Source: Hydrogenimonas sp. SS33 (GTDB lineage: Bacteria; Campylobacterota; Campylobacteria; Campylobacterales; Hydrogenimonadaceae). From it: DNA of 64,000 nucleotides. The DNA is taken from NCBI RefSeq assembly GCF_040436365.1, contig NZ_AP026369.1, positions 1,241,501 through 1,305,500 of the forward strand. The letters run 5' to 3'. The notes under the pieces were generated by a model. The model searched no databases, had not been told where the DNA came from, and saw only the letters and a program-made list of their open reading frames with translations. Positions 49,734 to 57,145 of this stretch are shown in pieces (position 1 is the first letter of the stretch; each line of letters starts with the position of its first letter). Both the position numbers and the translations under genes were made by a program.

Positions 49734-52733
49734 CTATTTCCTCAAGGCTTTGAGCACCGTGTCGATCAGGTCGTCGTCATCCCGGCTGCGGGCTTTGAGA
49801 TGCTCTTTTTTCTCCTCATTATACTGAATCGTGATGTTTTCGTTGTAGTTCATGATGCGCTCGACACCCTTTTTGGCCGCCAGGACTTTGATGGTGACAA
49901 GGTCAAGAAACTGCCGCGTGGGCAGGTCGGGTTTGCCGAAACGGTCTTCGATCTCCCGCTCGATCTCCACCACGTCATGCGGCTCGCCGCAGGCGGAAAG
50001 CCGGCGGTAGAGCTCCAGCCGCACCCGGTCGTGGGGTACCAGCTCGTCGGAGATGTAGGCGGTGATGGAGAGCTTGACCTCCACACTCTTTCGCTGGGGC
50101 GTGCCCTCCTGGGTCAGGGCGCGGATAGCGTCTTCCAGCATCTTCAGGTAGAGCGCGTAGCCGATCTGTTTGATGTGCCCGCTCTGGCTCTCTCCGATCA
50201 GGTTGCCGCCACCGCGGATCTCCAGATCGTGGTAGGCCAGCACCGCGCCGCTGCCTAAAAAGCTGTTGGACTCCAGGGCGATGAGCCGCCGCTTCGCCTG
50301 GTCGCTGAGGGCATCCTTGTCCTCCACGAGAAAGTAGCAGTAGCCCTCCACCTTGCCCCGGCCCACGCGCCCGCGCAGCTGGTGCAGGTCCGCCATGCCG
50401 AAACGGTCGGCCCCGTCGACGATCATCGTATTGACCTTGGGCAGGTGGATCCCCGACTCGATGATGGAGGTCGAAAGCAGAAGGTCGTACTCCCCCGCTT
50501 CGAAACGGAGCATCTCCTTTTCGGTCTGTGCCGCCGTAATTTTGGAGTGGAGAATCAGGATGCGCAGGTCGGGCAGCACCTCCAGAAGCTCCTTTTTCTT
50601 GCTCTCGATGCCGGCGATGGAGTTGTAGACGTAAAAGAGCTGTCCGCCCCTTCGCAGTTCGCGCAGCACCGCCTCCTTGACCACCGTTTCGTCGAAACTC
50701 TTGACGAAGGTGCGCACCCCCTTGCGCTCCATCGGCGGGGTGCGCAGTTCGCTGTAGCCTTTGATTTTGGAGAGGGCCATATTGAGGCTTCTCGGTATCG
50801 GGGTGGCGCTCATGGAGAGCACGTGCACATCCGCGCTCATCTGTTTGAGCGCCTCCTTCTGCTTCACACCGAACTTGTGCTCTTCGTCGATGACCACCAG
50901 CCCCAGGTTCTTGAAAGCCGCCCCCAGCAGGGCATGGGTGCCGATGACCAGGTCCAGCTCGCCGTCGGCGAGCCGCTGCAAAATCAGCCGTTTCTGCTTG
51001 GCCGTGGTGAAGCGGTCGAGCTTGTCGATACGCACGCCGAAGGGCTCCAGCCGCGCTTTGACGCTTTTGTAGTGCTGGGCGCTCAACAGGGTGGTGGGGA
51101 CGACGAAAGCGCTCTGGTAGCCCGACTTCGCCACCGCCAAGATGGCGTTCATCGCCACTTCGGTCTTGCCGAACCCAACATCGCCGCTGAGCAGCCTGTC
51201 CATCACCCGCCCGCTGGAGAGGTCGGCGAAAATCTCCTCCACCGCCTGGACCTGGTCGGGGGTATACTCGAAACCCGCCGCTTCGCGAAACTGCGCCAGT
51301 TCCGGGAAATCGGTGCGAATGACCGCCCCTTTGATCAGCATCCGCTGCGCCGACATGTTGACGATTTCGGAAGCGATGGCGAAGAGCTTCTCCTTCACCT
51401 TCGCCTTGAGCCGCCCGAAGCCCCCTTTGCCCAGGCGGTCGAGCACCGGCAGGCTTCCCCCTTCGGCGATGTAGCGGTCGATCATCTCCAGGTTTTCCAC
51501 TGGCAGCAACAAAGCGTCGTCGTTTTGGTACTGGATATGGACGAAATCGCGGGTCGCCCCCAGCACCTGATGGGGTTCGATCCCTTTGAAGATACCCACG
51601 CCGTACTGCTCGTGGACCACGTAATCGCCCGGCTTCAGGTCGTCCAGCAGAATGGCGGGGCGCTTTTTGGCCCGTTTCCTGAAAGGTTTGTTCAGCGAAA
51701 CGACAATGCTCTCGGGGGTGAGCAGATGGACGATGCCGGAGGCCTTCACGACCCTGGCGCGGGCCAGCTCCTTGACGGGGGCGCGCCGCACCAGCGCGTC
51801 GCTCTCGGCCACCAGCACCAGCTCCCTGTCGGGGTACTGGTCGGTCAGCAGGTCCACGTTGATCGGCTCGATCGCTTTGATGCGCGTCGTCTCGGGCACG
51901 ACGGGCAGCTTGAAACGGCTTTGGGGAAGGGCGTTTCCGGCATGTTCGTAGGCGAAGCTGATCTCTTCGGCCATCGGTTTGGCCAGCACCGCCTCGCGCC
52001 CCGCCAGAAGGTCTTGGGCCGACTCCCGCAGGTACCAGAGCCCCAGGGAGGCGGCATCCTTGACGAAGACGTCGGCATCGCTGCCGGCGCAGCGGTCGTT
52101 GAGCGCCTCGAAAGCCTCCTTTTCCAGCGAAAAGAGAGCCGGTTCGATCACGATGCGCTCGATCTCCTCCTCTTTGTTCGATTTCTGGGTCTCTACTTCG
52201 AAGGTGCGGATACTCTCCACCTCCGTATCGAAAAGGCTGATGCGCCAGGGCTTTTCGCTGCCGGGACTGAAGATGTCGATAATGTCGCCCCGCACCGACA
52301 CCTCCCCGGGCGCTTCCACCACATCGACGAAAGTGTAGCCCCAGGCGTAGAAGCGCTCTTTGAGGGCGTTCAGGTCGAGCTCTTCGCCGAATTCGACGGC
52401 AAATGTCTGCAAAAGCTCCGGCTTGGGCAGCGGGTAGAGCAGCGTATGAAAAGGCGCCACCAGCACCACGCCCGCTTCCCGTTTCCCTTTTCCCGATTTC
52501 CGATTCCCGATTCCCGTATAGTAGCGTTTCAGCGCGTCGTTGAGGGCGAGAAGTTCCTCCCGCCAACTGCGGAGGTCTTCGCCGAAGGTGGCCCGAAAAT
52601 CGGGAAGCACCACACTCTCGATGCCGTGAATCGCCGCGACGGTGGCGGCGGTCTGCGCCTCCTTGTCGTCTTCGACGATGAGAATGTCGGGACGGCGGTT
52701 TTGTAAATAGTCATAAAGTCGGGTTTCAATCAT
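49734..52733 (-). CDS. mfd: Transcription-repair coupling factor
   Basis: This 999-aa protein has an N-terminal UvrB-like part, an RNA-polymerase-interacting domain (LKPGDYVVHEQYGVGIFKG), then the helicase with Walker A LSGDVGFGKTEVAMNA, DEEH box VIDEEHKFGVKQ and the GRVGRGKVEGYCYF motif VI. The C-terminal TRCF domain follows. It releases stalled polymerase and recruits UvrA. Residues about 73-87 (GIGNRKSGKGKREAG) are encoded by a heptad array (52474-52515) in a loop of the N-terminal domain. ATG 52733 overlaps the bactofilin stop. Confidence 0.96.
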   Translation of the reverse strand: MIETRLYDYLQNRRPDILIVEDDKEAQTAATVAAIHGIESVVLPDFRATFGEDLRSWREELLALNDALKRYYTGIGNRKSGKGKREAGVVLVAPFHTLLYPLPKPELLQTFAVEFGEELDLNALKERFYAWGYTFVDVVEAPGEVSVRGDIIDIFSPGSEKPWRISLFDTEVESIRTFEVETQKSNKEEEIERIVIEPALFSLEKEAFEALNDRCAGSDADVFVKDAASLGLWYLRESAQDLLAGREAVLAKPMAEEISFAYEHAGNALPQSRFKLPVVPETTRIKAIEPINVDLLTDQYPDRELVLVAESDALVRRAPVKELARARVVKASGIVHLLTPESIVVSLNKPFRKRAKKRPAILLDDLKPGDYVVHEQYGVGIFKGIEPHQVLGATRDFVHIQYQNDDALLLPVENLEMIDRYIAEGGSLPVLDRLGKGGFGRLKAKVKEKLFAIASEIVNMSAQRMLIKGAVIRTDFPELAQFREAAGFEYTPDQVQAVEEIFADLSSGRVMDRLLSGDVGFGKTEVAMNAILAVAKSGYQSAFVVPTTLLSAQHYKSVKARLEPFGVRIDKLDRFTTAKQKRLILQRLADGELDLVIGTHALLGAAFKNLGLVVIDEEHKFGVKQKEALKQMSADVHVLSMSATPIPRSLNMALSKIKGYSELRTPPMERKGVRTFVKSFDETVVKEAVLRELRRGGQLFYVYNSIAGIESKKKELLEVLPDLRILILHSKITAAQTEKEMLRFEAGEYDLLLSTSIIESGIHLPKVNTMIVDGADRFGMADLHQLRGRVGRGKVEGYCYFLVEDKDALSDQAKRRLIALESNSFLGSGAVLAYHDLEIRGGGNLIGESQSGHIKQIGYALYLKMLEDAIRALTQEGTPQRKSVEVKLSITAYISDELVPHDRVRLELYRRLSACGEPHDVVEIEREIEDRFGKPDLPTRQFLDLVTIKVLAAKKGVERIMNYNENITIQYNEEKKEHLKARSRDDDDLIDTVLKALRK
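52474..52515. repeat. Heptad array inside mfd (6 units)
   Basis: Six tandem 7-mers: GCTTCCC, GTTTCCC, TTTTCCC, GATTTCC, GATTCCC twice. Read in frame on the minus strand as a Gly/Lys/Arg-rich loop. Same unit family as galE and dnaX. Confidence 0.85.
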
Positions 52734-53050
52734 CCTCTATCCTCGTTGAGACGTATCGCTTCGATCTTTCCAAGGCAGCGGCCCTTGTCCAGCATATCGA
52801 CCTCCACGGCCCAGATGTCCCCCTGCACTTCACCGCCGAGGTAGACCTCTCTGGCATGCAGGTCCCCCTCCACCCGGGCGCCGCCGGCGACGATGATATA
52901 GGTCGCCGCCTCCACATTCCCGATGACGGTACCGTCGATGTGGATGCCGCCGTCGCTTCTGATGTCGCCTCTTATCGTGGTGCCGGGGGCGATGACGGAG
53001 GTACGGCCTGCGCCGCCATGTGCCCGATCATTGCGGTGAAAGATTCCCAT
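52730..53050 (-). CDS. ccmA: Bactofilin (CcmA-like cytoskeletal protein)
   Basis: This 106-aa protein has a beta-helical core with repeated G-x-[IV] steps: TSVIAPGTTIRGDIRSDGGI, IDGTVIGNVEAATYIIV, ARVEGDLHAREVYLGGEV. In H. pylori the homologue CcmA, with Csd1/Csd2, sets helical cell shape by localising peptidoglycan trimming. Here it overlaps the M23 peptidase gene by 79 bp and mfd by 4 bp. The long overlap is unusual but the N-terminus fits the family. It probably controls cell curvature. Confidence 0.93.
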   Translation of the reverse strand: MGIFHRNDRAHGGAGRTSVIAPGTTIRGDIRSDGGIHIDGTVIGNVEAATYIIVAGGARVEGDLHAREVYLGGEVQGDIWAVEVDMLDKGRCLGKIEAIRLNEDRG

Positions 53051-53886
53051 GGTACCTGTTTGACCTTTTCGAAAATGGTTTTATAGTCGGCTTTGCGCCA
53101 CCTGATGAACCGGTAGGGGTTCAGCGGCCGCCCCAGAAAGCGGATCTCGTAATGCAGGTGCGGCGCCGTGGAGAGCCCCGTATTGCCGCTGATGCCGATG
53201 AGGTCCCCTTTGACGAGGGTATCCCCTTTGCGTACCGTAACCTTCCGAAGATGGCCGTAATAGGTCTTGAAACCGAAACCGTGGTCGATGATGACCAGAT
53301 TCCCGAAACCGCTGCGCTTGTGGTAGCCGGCGAACTCCACGACCCCGTCGGCGGTGGTCCAGACCGGTTCATGCCCTTTGGCCCGCAGGTCGATGCCGGC
53401 ATGGAACTCCCGCCGGCGGGTGATGGGGTGGGTGCGCCATCCGAAGGCGGAGGTGACCCCCTTCATCGGCAGGGGCGCACCGTTGGGGACCACCTCGAAG
53501 AGCAGGGCGACCTGCGCCGCCGAGAGGGTCACGTTGGCCAGACGCCGTTCGGTTGAGAGGTTGGCGTCGCCCGTCTCCCCCATCATCGTCTCCAGGTCGC
53601 TGAGGCGGTCGCCGAGCCGTTCCAGCTCTGCACGACGGAGAGCGATGCGGCTGTTGAGACTTTCGACCCTTTTGTGCAGCATGGCGATCCGCCGCTGCAG
53701 GACACGCTCCCTCAGCTGAGCTTCCGTATTCCTCTCCTGCAGTGTTTTCATGTAGAGCCAGGTTCCGCCGGCAAGGGAGAGAAGCCCCAGAACCGCCAGA
53801 ATGAGAAGCCATTTCACCACCTGTCCGAGGGTAAACTGCCGAAACCTTCCCGGGCCGGTAACGGTGATTAGAATACGACGTTTCAT
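52972..53886 (-). CDS. M23 peptidoglycan endopeptidase (Csd1/Csd2-like)
   Basis: This 304-aa protein has one N-terminal membrane helix (VVKWLLILAVLGLLSLAGGTWLY), a periplasmic coiled coil (residues about 50-110) and a LytM domain. Metal ligands are His and Asp in REFHAGIDLRAKG and the H-x-H in APHLHYEIRFLG. It trims peptide cross-links for cell shape with bactofilin. H. pylori has two such genes in tandem here (csd1, csd2). This window has one. The Pro/Ala-rich tail (VPPSSPPAPR) is the part overlapping the bactofilin gene. Confidence 0.92.
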   Translation of the reverse strand: MKRRILITVTGPGRFRQFTLGQVVKWLLILAVLGLLSLAGGTWLYMKTLQERNTEAQLRERVLQRRIAMLHKRVESLNSRIALRRAELERLGDRLSDLETMMGETGDANLSTERRLANVTLSAAQVALLFEVVPNGAPLPMKGVTSAFGWRTHPITRRREFHAGIDLRAKGHEPVWTTADGVVEFAGYHKRSGFGNLVIIDHGFGFKTYYGHLRKVTVRKGDTLVKGDLIGISGNTGLSTAPHLHYEIRFLGRPLNPYRFIRWRKADYKTIFEKVKQVPWESFTAMIGHMAAQAVPPSSPPAPR

Positions 53887-55052
53887 GGTATGGTGTCAAG
53901 ATGTTTCAAAAAGGCTTCCACAACGTAAAAGGAGCCGAAGACCAGATAGCTTCTCTTTGCATCGATTCCGTTGAAGGGCTTCGCTTCGAGACCGCAGCGC
54001 TCTATGGCCGCTTTGAGCCGTTCGGGCGCCATCGTCCGTTCGCTCCCGATGGGGATGATCTCCACCCCCTCGACGAAGGGAGCCAGCTTCGAAAGGACCG
54101 CTTCCACATCTTTGTCGGCCAGGGCATTGTAGACCAGGCGCGGTTTCTCCTCCGCCTGTGCGTTAGCCAGGTGGCGCGACAGGGCTTCCGCGGCAAGAGG
54201 GTTGTGGCCCACGTCGACCACCACATTGGGCGCGATCCGCTGGAAGCGCCCCTTGAGAGGAAGCGTCGCCAGCACATCGAGGGGAGGCTGCGCCCCTTCG
54301 AGCACCCGGTAGGCCGCCGCCGCCGTCTTCGCGTTCTCCCCCAGATAGCCGGGCCACCCTCTCTTCCGAATAATGGCGTCGATCTTCCCGCTTTCGCCCT
54401 TTTCGAGTATCTCCCCGACGGAAATGACTTCCGCCCCCTTCTCCCGCGCCACCCTGCGGACCGCTTCCCATACCGAAGCGTTGGGCTGGGGTGCGACCAG
54501 GACCTTATTGTCGATGCTGCGCGCTTTCGTCAGGGCGATCTCTTCGACCGTATCGCCCAGAAAAGCCTGATGGTCGAGGCCGACGGGTGTCAGTACGCTC
54601 AACGCTTTCTCGACGACATTTGTCGCGTCGAACTCGCCTCCCAGCCCCGCTTCGAGAACAGTTACCTCCACCCCCTCGAAAGCGACCAGCGCCAGAAGGG
54701 TCGTATATTCGAAGTAGCTCAAAGCTTCGGAGGTCTCCGGCCGAAGAAGCCCCTGAAGTTTTCGGTGGGCCGCCTCCAGCACCGCATCCTCCGCATCCCT
54801 GCCGTCGATCCAGACGCGCTCGTTGAAACGCAGAATATGGGGAGAGCTGTAGTGGCCGACCCGCCGGCCGCCTGCATGGAGCATGGCGGCCAGCATGCGC
54901 CCGGTACTCCCCTTCCCGTTGGTTCCGACGATATGGACGACCCTTCCTATATCGAGGGCCTCTTTCACCTCATCGTAGGCGGCGGGCATGCGCTCCAGGT
55001 CGATCTTGTCGTAATAGAGGGGTTTTGTTGCGAGAAAATGCGTCAGGTCCAT
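53883..55052 (-). CDS. folC: Bifunctional folylpolyglutamate / dihydrofolate synthase
   Basis: This 389-aa Mur-ligase-fold enzyme adds glutamate to dihydropteroate and folates. The ATP loop is HIVGTNGKGSTGRMLA near residue 40. LEAGLGGEFDATNVV and TPVGLDHQAFLGDTVEEIA are the metal and folate-site segments. VDVGHNPLAAEAL lies in the C-terminal domain. TGATG-type overlap with the upstream diguanylate cyclase is 1 bp. The placement between csd and lptE is conserved in Campylobacterota. Confidence 0.95.
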   Translation of the reverse strand: MDLTHFLATKPLYYDKIDLERMPAAYDEVKEALDIGRVVHIVGTNGKGSTGRMLAAMLHAGGRRVGHYSSPHILRFNERVWIDGRDAEDAVLEAAHRKLQGLLRPETSEALSYFEYTTLLALVAFEGVEVTVLEAGLGGEFDATNVVEKALSVLTPVGLDHQAFLGDTVEEIALTKARSIDNKVLVAPQPNASVWEAVRRVAREKGAEVISVGEILEKGESGKIDAIIRKRGWPGYLGENAKTAAAAYRVLEGAQPPLDVLATLPLKGRFQRIAPNVVVDVGHNPLAAEALSRHLANAQAEEKPRLVYNALADKDVEAVLSKLAPFVEGVEIIPIGSERTMAPERLKAAIERCGLEAKPFNGIDAKRSYLVFGSFYVVEAFLKHLDTIP

Positions 55053-56590
55053 CAGGAGGCGATTCTGTTCCTTCCGCCCTCTTTCGCCCGGTAGAGGTTT
55101 TCATCGGCGCGTTTGAGCATCGCTTCGAGGCTCGGATTGGATTTGCGGTCGGCCACCCCGCCGCTGACGGTGACGGGGATGCGCACACCCTTGTACATGA
55201 ATTTGCTCTTGGCGACCACCTGGCGCAGCTTTTCGGCGAACCTGACCGCCCCTTCCAGCCCCGTCTTCGGCAGAACGACCAGGAACTCCTCGCCGCCCCA
55301 GCGCCCCACGAAATCGACTTCCCGGCTGTAGCGCCGCAGCATCTTCCCGAAAGAGGCGAGAATGACGTCGCCCGCATCGTGGCCGTAGGTATCGTTGACG
55401 GATTTGAAGTGGTCGATATCGAACAAGACCACGGAGTAGTCGTCCCCGTAACGTTTGTAGGCGGCCTCCTGCTTCTTGAGAAAATCGTCGATGGCCCGCC
55501 GGTTGGGAAGGCGTGTCAGCGTGTCGGTGCCGGAACGTTTCCGCTCTTTGCGTAGCGCCTCCTCCAGCACACGGACCTTTTGGCGCAGTTCGGCGATCTC
55601 CTCCTTGCTGGTCTTCATCTCTTCACTCAGACTTTTCGTCTCCGACTCTAGGGAACGGGCAATGGCCAGCAGTTTGGTGTGGAGTACTTCGAAAGAGTCG
55701 GCCTTGAAGTCGACCTCCCCCAGGTCGACCTGGATCCTCTTGACCGCGTCGTAGTTGCTCTCGCCGCAGTCGATGACCCGCACCAATGCCTGGTTGATAT
55801 GTTCGATGATCGAATCGAGCTCGGTCATGCGGGAGGTCACCGCCTTTTTGTCCAGCTCGATGCGCTTCTTGATCATGTGGCGTATGTCTTCCACCATCGC
55901 CTGGGAGGTGAGGAGTTCCGGGTTGGACCGGATCTGGGCGCCGATGGTGGCGATTTCGTCGTTCATGCCCGAAGCGATGGAGGGGACCAGTGCCGCACTG
56001 AGGACCTGTGCCACGAGGGTGAAGTCTCCGCCTCCGCCCTTGTAGGAGCGCAGGCACTCCGTGAGCTTCTCCGTCATCTCTCTCAGATCCTCTTTGGGGA
56101 CCTCGCCGCAATAGACGGAGAGTTTGTCGAGATAGGAGTCGTCGTACTCCATCACGAAGCGGGTCCAGTGTTCGCGGACGGCGTCGATCTCCTCCCGGTC
56201 CATGTGGGCCCCCACCATTTTGCGGTCCCGCTCCGCCATCCCGGCCGCCTCTTTGTCGTGCAGCATCTCGATTGCCTGCAGCAGCCGCTTCACCAGCAGG
56301 ACATAGGCCTGGATGATTTCGGAACTCTTGCCGGGATTGGCCCGCGCCAGCTCCGACCCCAGATACTGAATGAGCTGGTCCACCGTCGAGACATGGCGGT
56401 TTCGAAGCACTTTCTGCAGGTCGGGGGAGAGGCGTTTGAGATACTTCTCCATCTGCTGGCAATCTTCGATGATGACGTTGGCCCGCTTGGCATGGCGGCA
56501 GAAGATTTCGCCATAGACTCCCGGGGTCAGCTGCAGCCCCCGCTCCTTGATCTCTCTCAGTGCTTCCTTGATGATCTCCTGTACCGTCAC
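55052..56590 (-). CDS. Diguanylate cyclase with long helical N-terminal sensor region
   Basis: This 512-aa cytoplasmic protein has no membrane helix. Residues 1-345 are helical, with a coiled coil near 300-345 (SLSEEMKTSKEEIAELRQKV). The GGDEF domain follows with LTRLPNRRAIDDFL, FDIDHFKSVNDTYGHDAGD and the active site GRWGGEEFLVVLP. The inhibitory site RxxD (REVD) is five residues upstream of GGEEF. It should synthesise c-di-GMP with product inhibition. The N-terminal input is unrecognised. It is embedded between lptE and folC by 4-bp and 1-bp overlaps. Confidence 0.92.
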   Translation of the reverse strand: MTVQEIIKEALREIKERGLQLTPGVYGEIFCRHAKRANVIIEDCQQMEKYLKRLSPDLQKVLRNRHVSTVDQLIQYLGSELARANPGKSSEIIQAYVLLVKRLLQAIEMLHDKEAAGMAERDRKMVGAHMDREEIDAVREHWTRFVMEYDDSYLDKLSVYCGEVPKEDLREMTEKLTECLRSYKGGGGDFTLVAQVLSAALVPSIASGMNDEIATIGAQIRSNPELLTSQAMVEDIRHMIKKRIELDKKAVTSRMTELDSIIEHINQALVRVIDCGESNYDAVKRIQVDLGEVDFKADSFEVLHTKLLAIARSLESETKSLSEEMKTSKEEIAELRQKVRVLEEALRKERKRSGTDTLTRLPNRRAIDDFLKKQEAAYKRYGDDYSVVLFDIDHFKSVNDTYGHDAGDVILASFGKMLRRYSREVDFVGRWGGEEFLVVLPKTGLEGAVRFAEKLRQVVAKSKFMYKGVRIPVTVSGGVADRKSNPSLEAMLKRADENLYRAKEGGRNRIAS

Positions 56591-57126
56591 AGTTTCACTC
56601 CTCTCATCGCCATCCGGGAGATAAAGGCGTCAAGCGCCTTGGCCGACCCCTGTTTGATGGCCTGGAAACGCAGTGCATCGGAGATGACCGCTTTGGGTTC
56701 GATGGGGAAGTCGTAAAAACCGGTCACCGTCTCGGTGCCGTGGGCGGTGGGGGAGCGGTAGGCGATGGTGAGGGTCACTTTCGCCCGGTAGTAGATGGCA
56801 TAGCCGTTGACATCGTACTGGATCGGCATGAAGGAAACACTGTTGAAGCGGACATGCAGGATCGTCGTGGCCTCTTTCTTGCTCACGACTCGGGCACCGA
56901 AACGGCTGACGATCGCCTCGTTGAGGGCATCCTTGACCAAAACGCTGTTTTCGGGGTCGCGGAGGTAGATCTCCGAATCGACGTAAATTTTGTCGCTGAG
57001 GACCTTTTTCGTGTAGACGGTCGAAGGTTTGTAGCCGCAGCCACTGAAAACAAAAAGAGTGAGAAGTAAGAAGTAAGAAGTGAGAAGTCTCCACTCCCCC
57101 GTTTTCAAAAACTTCCCACTCCTCAC
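56587..57126 (-). CDS. lptE: LptE-like LPS-assembly lipoprotein
   Basis: This 179-aa lipoprotein's lipobox Cys is residue 30 (VFSGCGYKPS). The mature part has VLSDKIYVDSEIYLRDPENS and RFNSVSFMPIQYDVNGYAIYY, as in small LptE proteins that plug LptD. No ATG is available. GTG at 57124-57126 with GAGGAG 8 bp upstream is the best start. The RBS, start codon and signal-peptide core (LLTSYFLLLT, residues 14-23) all lie in or at two inverted heptad arrays (57058-57085 and 57111-57138). The usual HP1546-type position next to leuS supports the assignment. Confidence 0.82.
   Translation of the reverse strand: MRSGKFLKTGEWRLLTSYFLLLTLFVFSGCGYKPSTVYTKKVLSDKIYVDSEIYLRDPENSVLVKDALNEAIVSRFGARVVSKKEATTILHVRFNSVSFMPIQYDVNGYAIYYRAKVTLTIAYRSPTAHGTETVTGFYDFPIEPKAVISDALRFQAIKQGSAKALDAFISRMAMRGVKL
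57058..57085. repeat. Heptad array encoding the lptE signal-peptide core (4 units)
   Basis: AGTGAGA, AGTAAGA twice, AGTGAGA. Read on the minus strand the TCTTACT/TCTCACT units encode the hydrophobic stretch of the LptE lipoprotein signal. Inverted mate at 57111. Confidence 0.85.
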
Positions 57127-57138
57127 TTCCCACTCCTC
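57111..57138. repeat. Heptad array carrying the lptE RBS and start codon (4 units)
   Basis: ACTTCCC and ACTCCTC alternate twice. On the minus strand they give GAGGAGT and GGGAAGT: one unit is the Shine-Dalgarno and the next carries the GTG start. Ends 8 bp before the leuS stop. Confidence 0.85.
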
Positions 57139-57145
57139 ACTAAAA

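Noticed and set aside
50382-52706. 774-codon open frame antisense to mfd
   Set aside because: Its predicted protein is rich in His/Arg/Gln/Gly with no recognisable domain. It mirrors the GC-rich codon bias of mfd. Similar long antisense frames face leuS (57080-59701) and ccoI (20078-21733).
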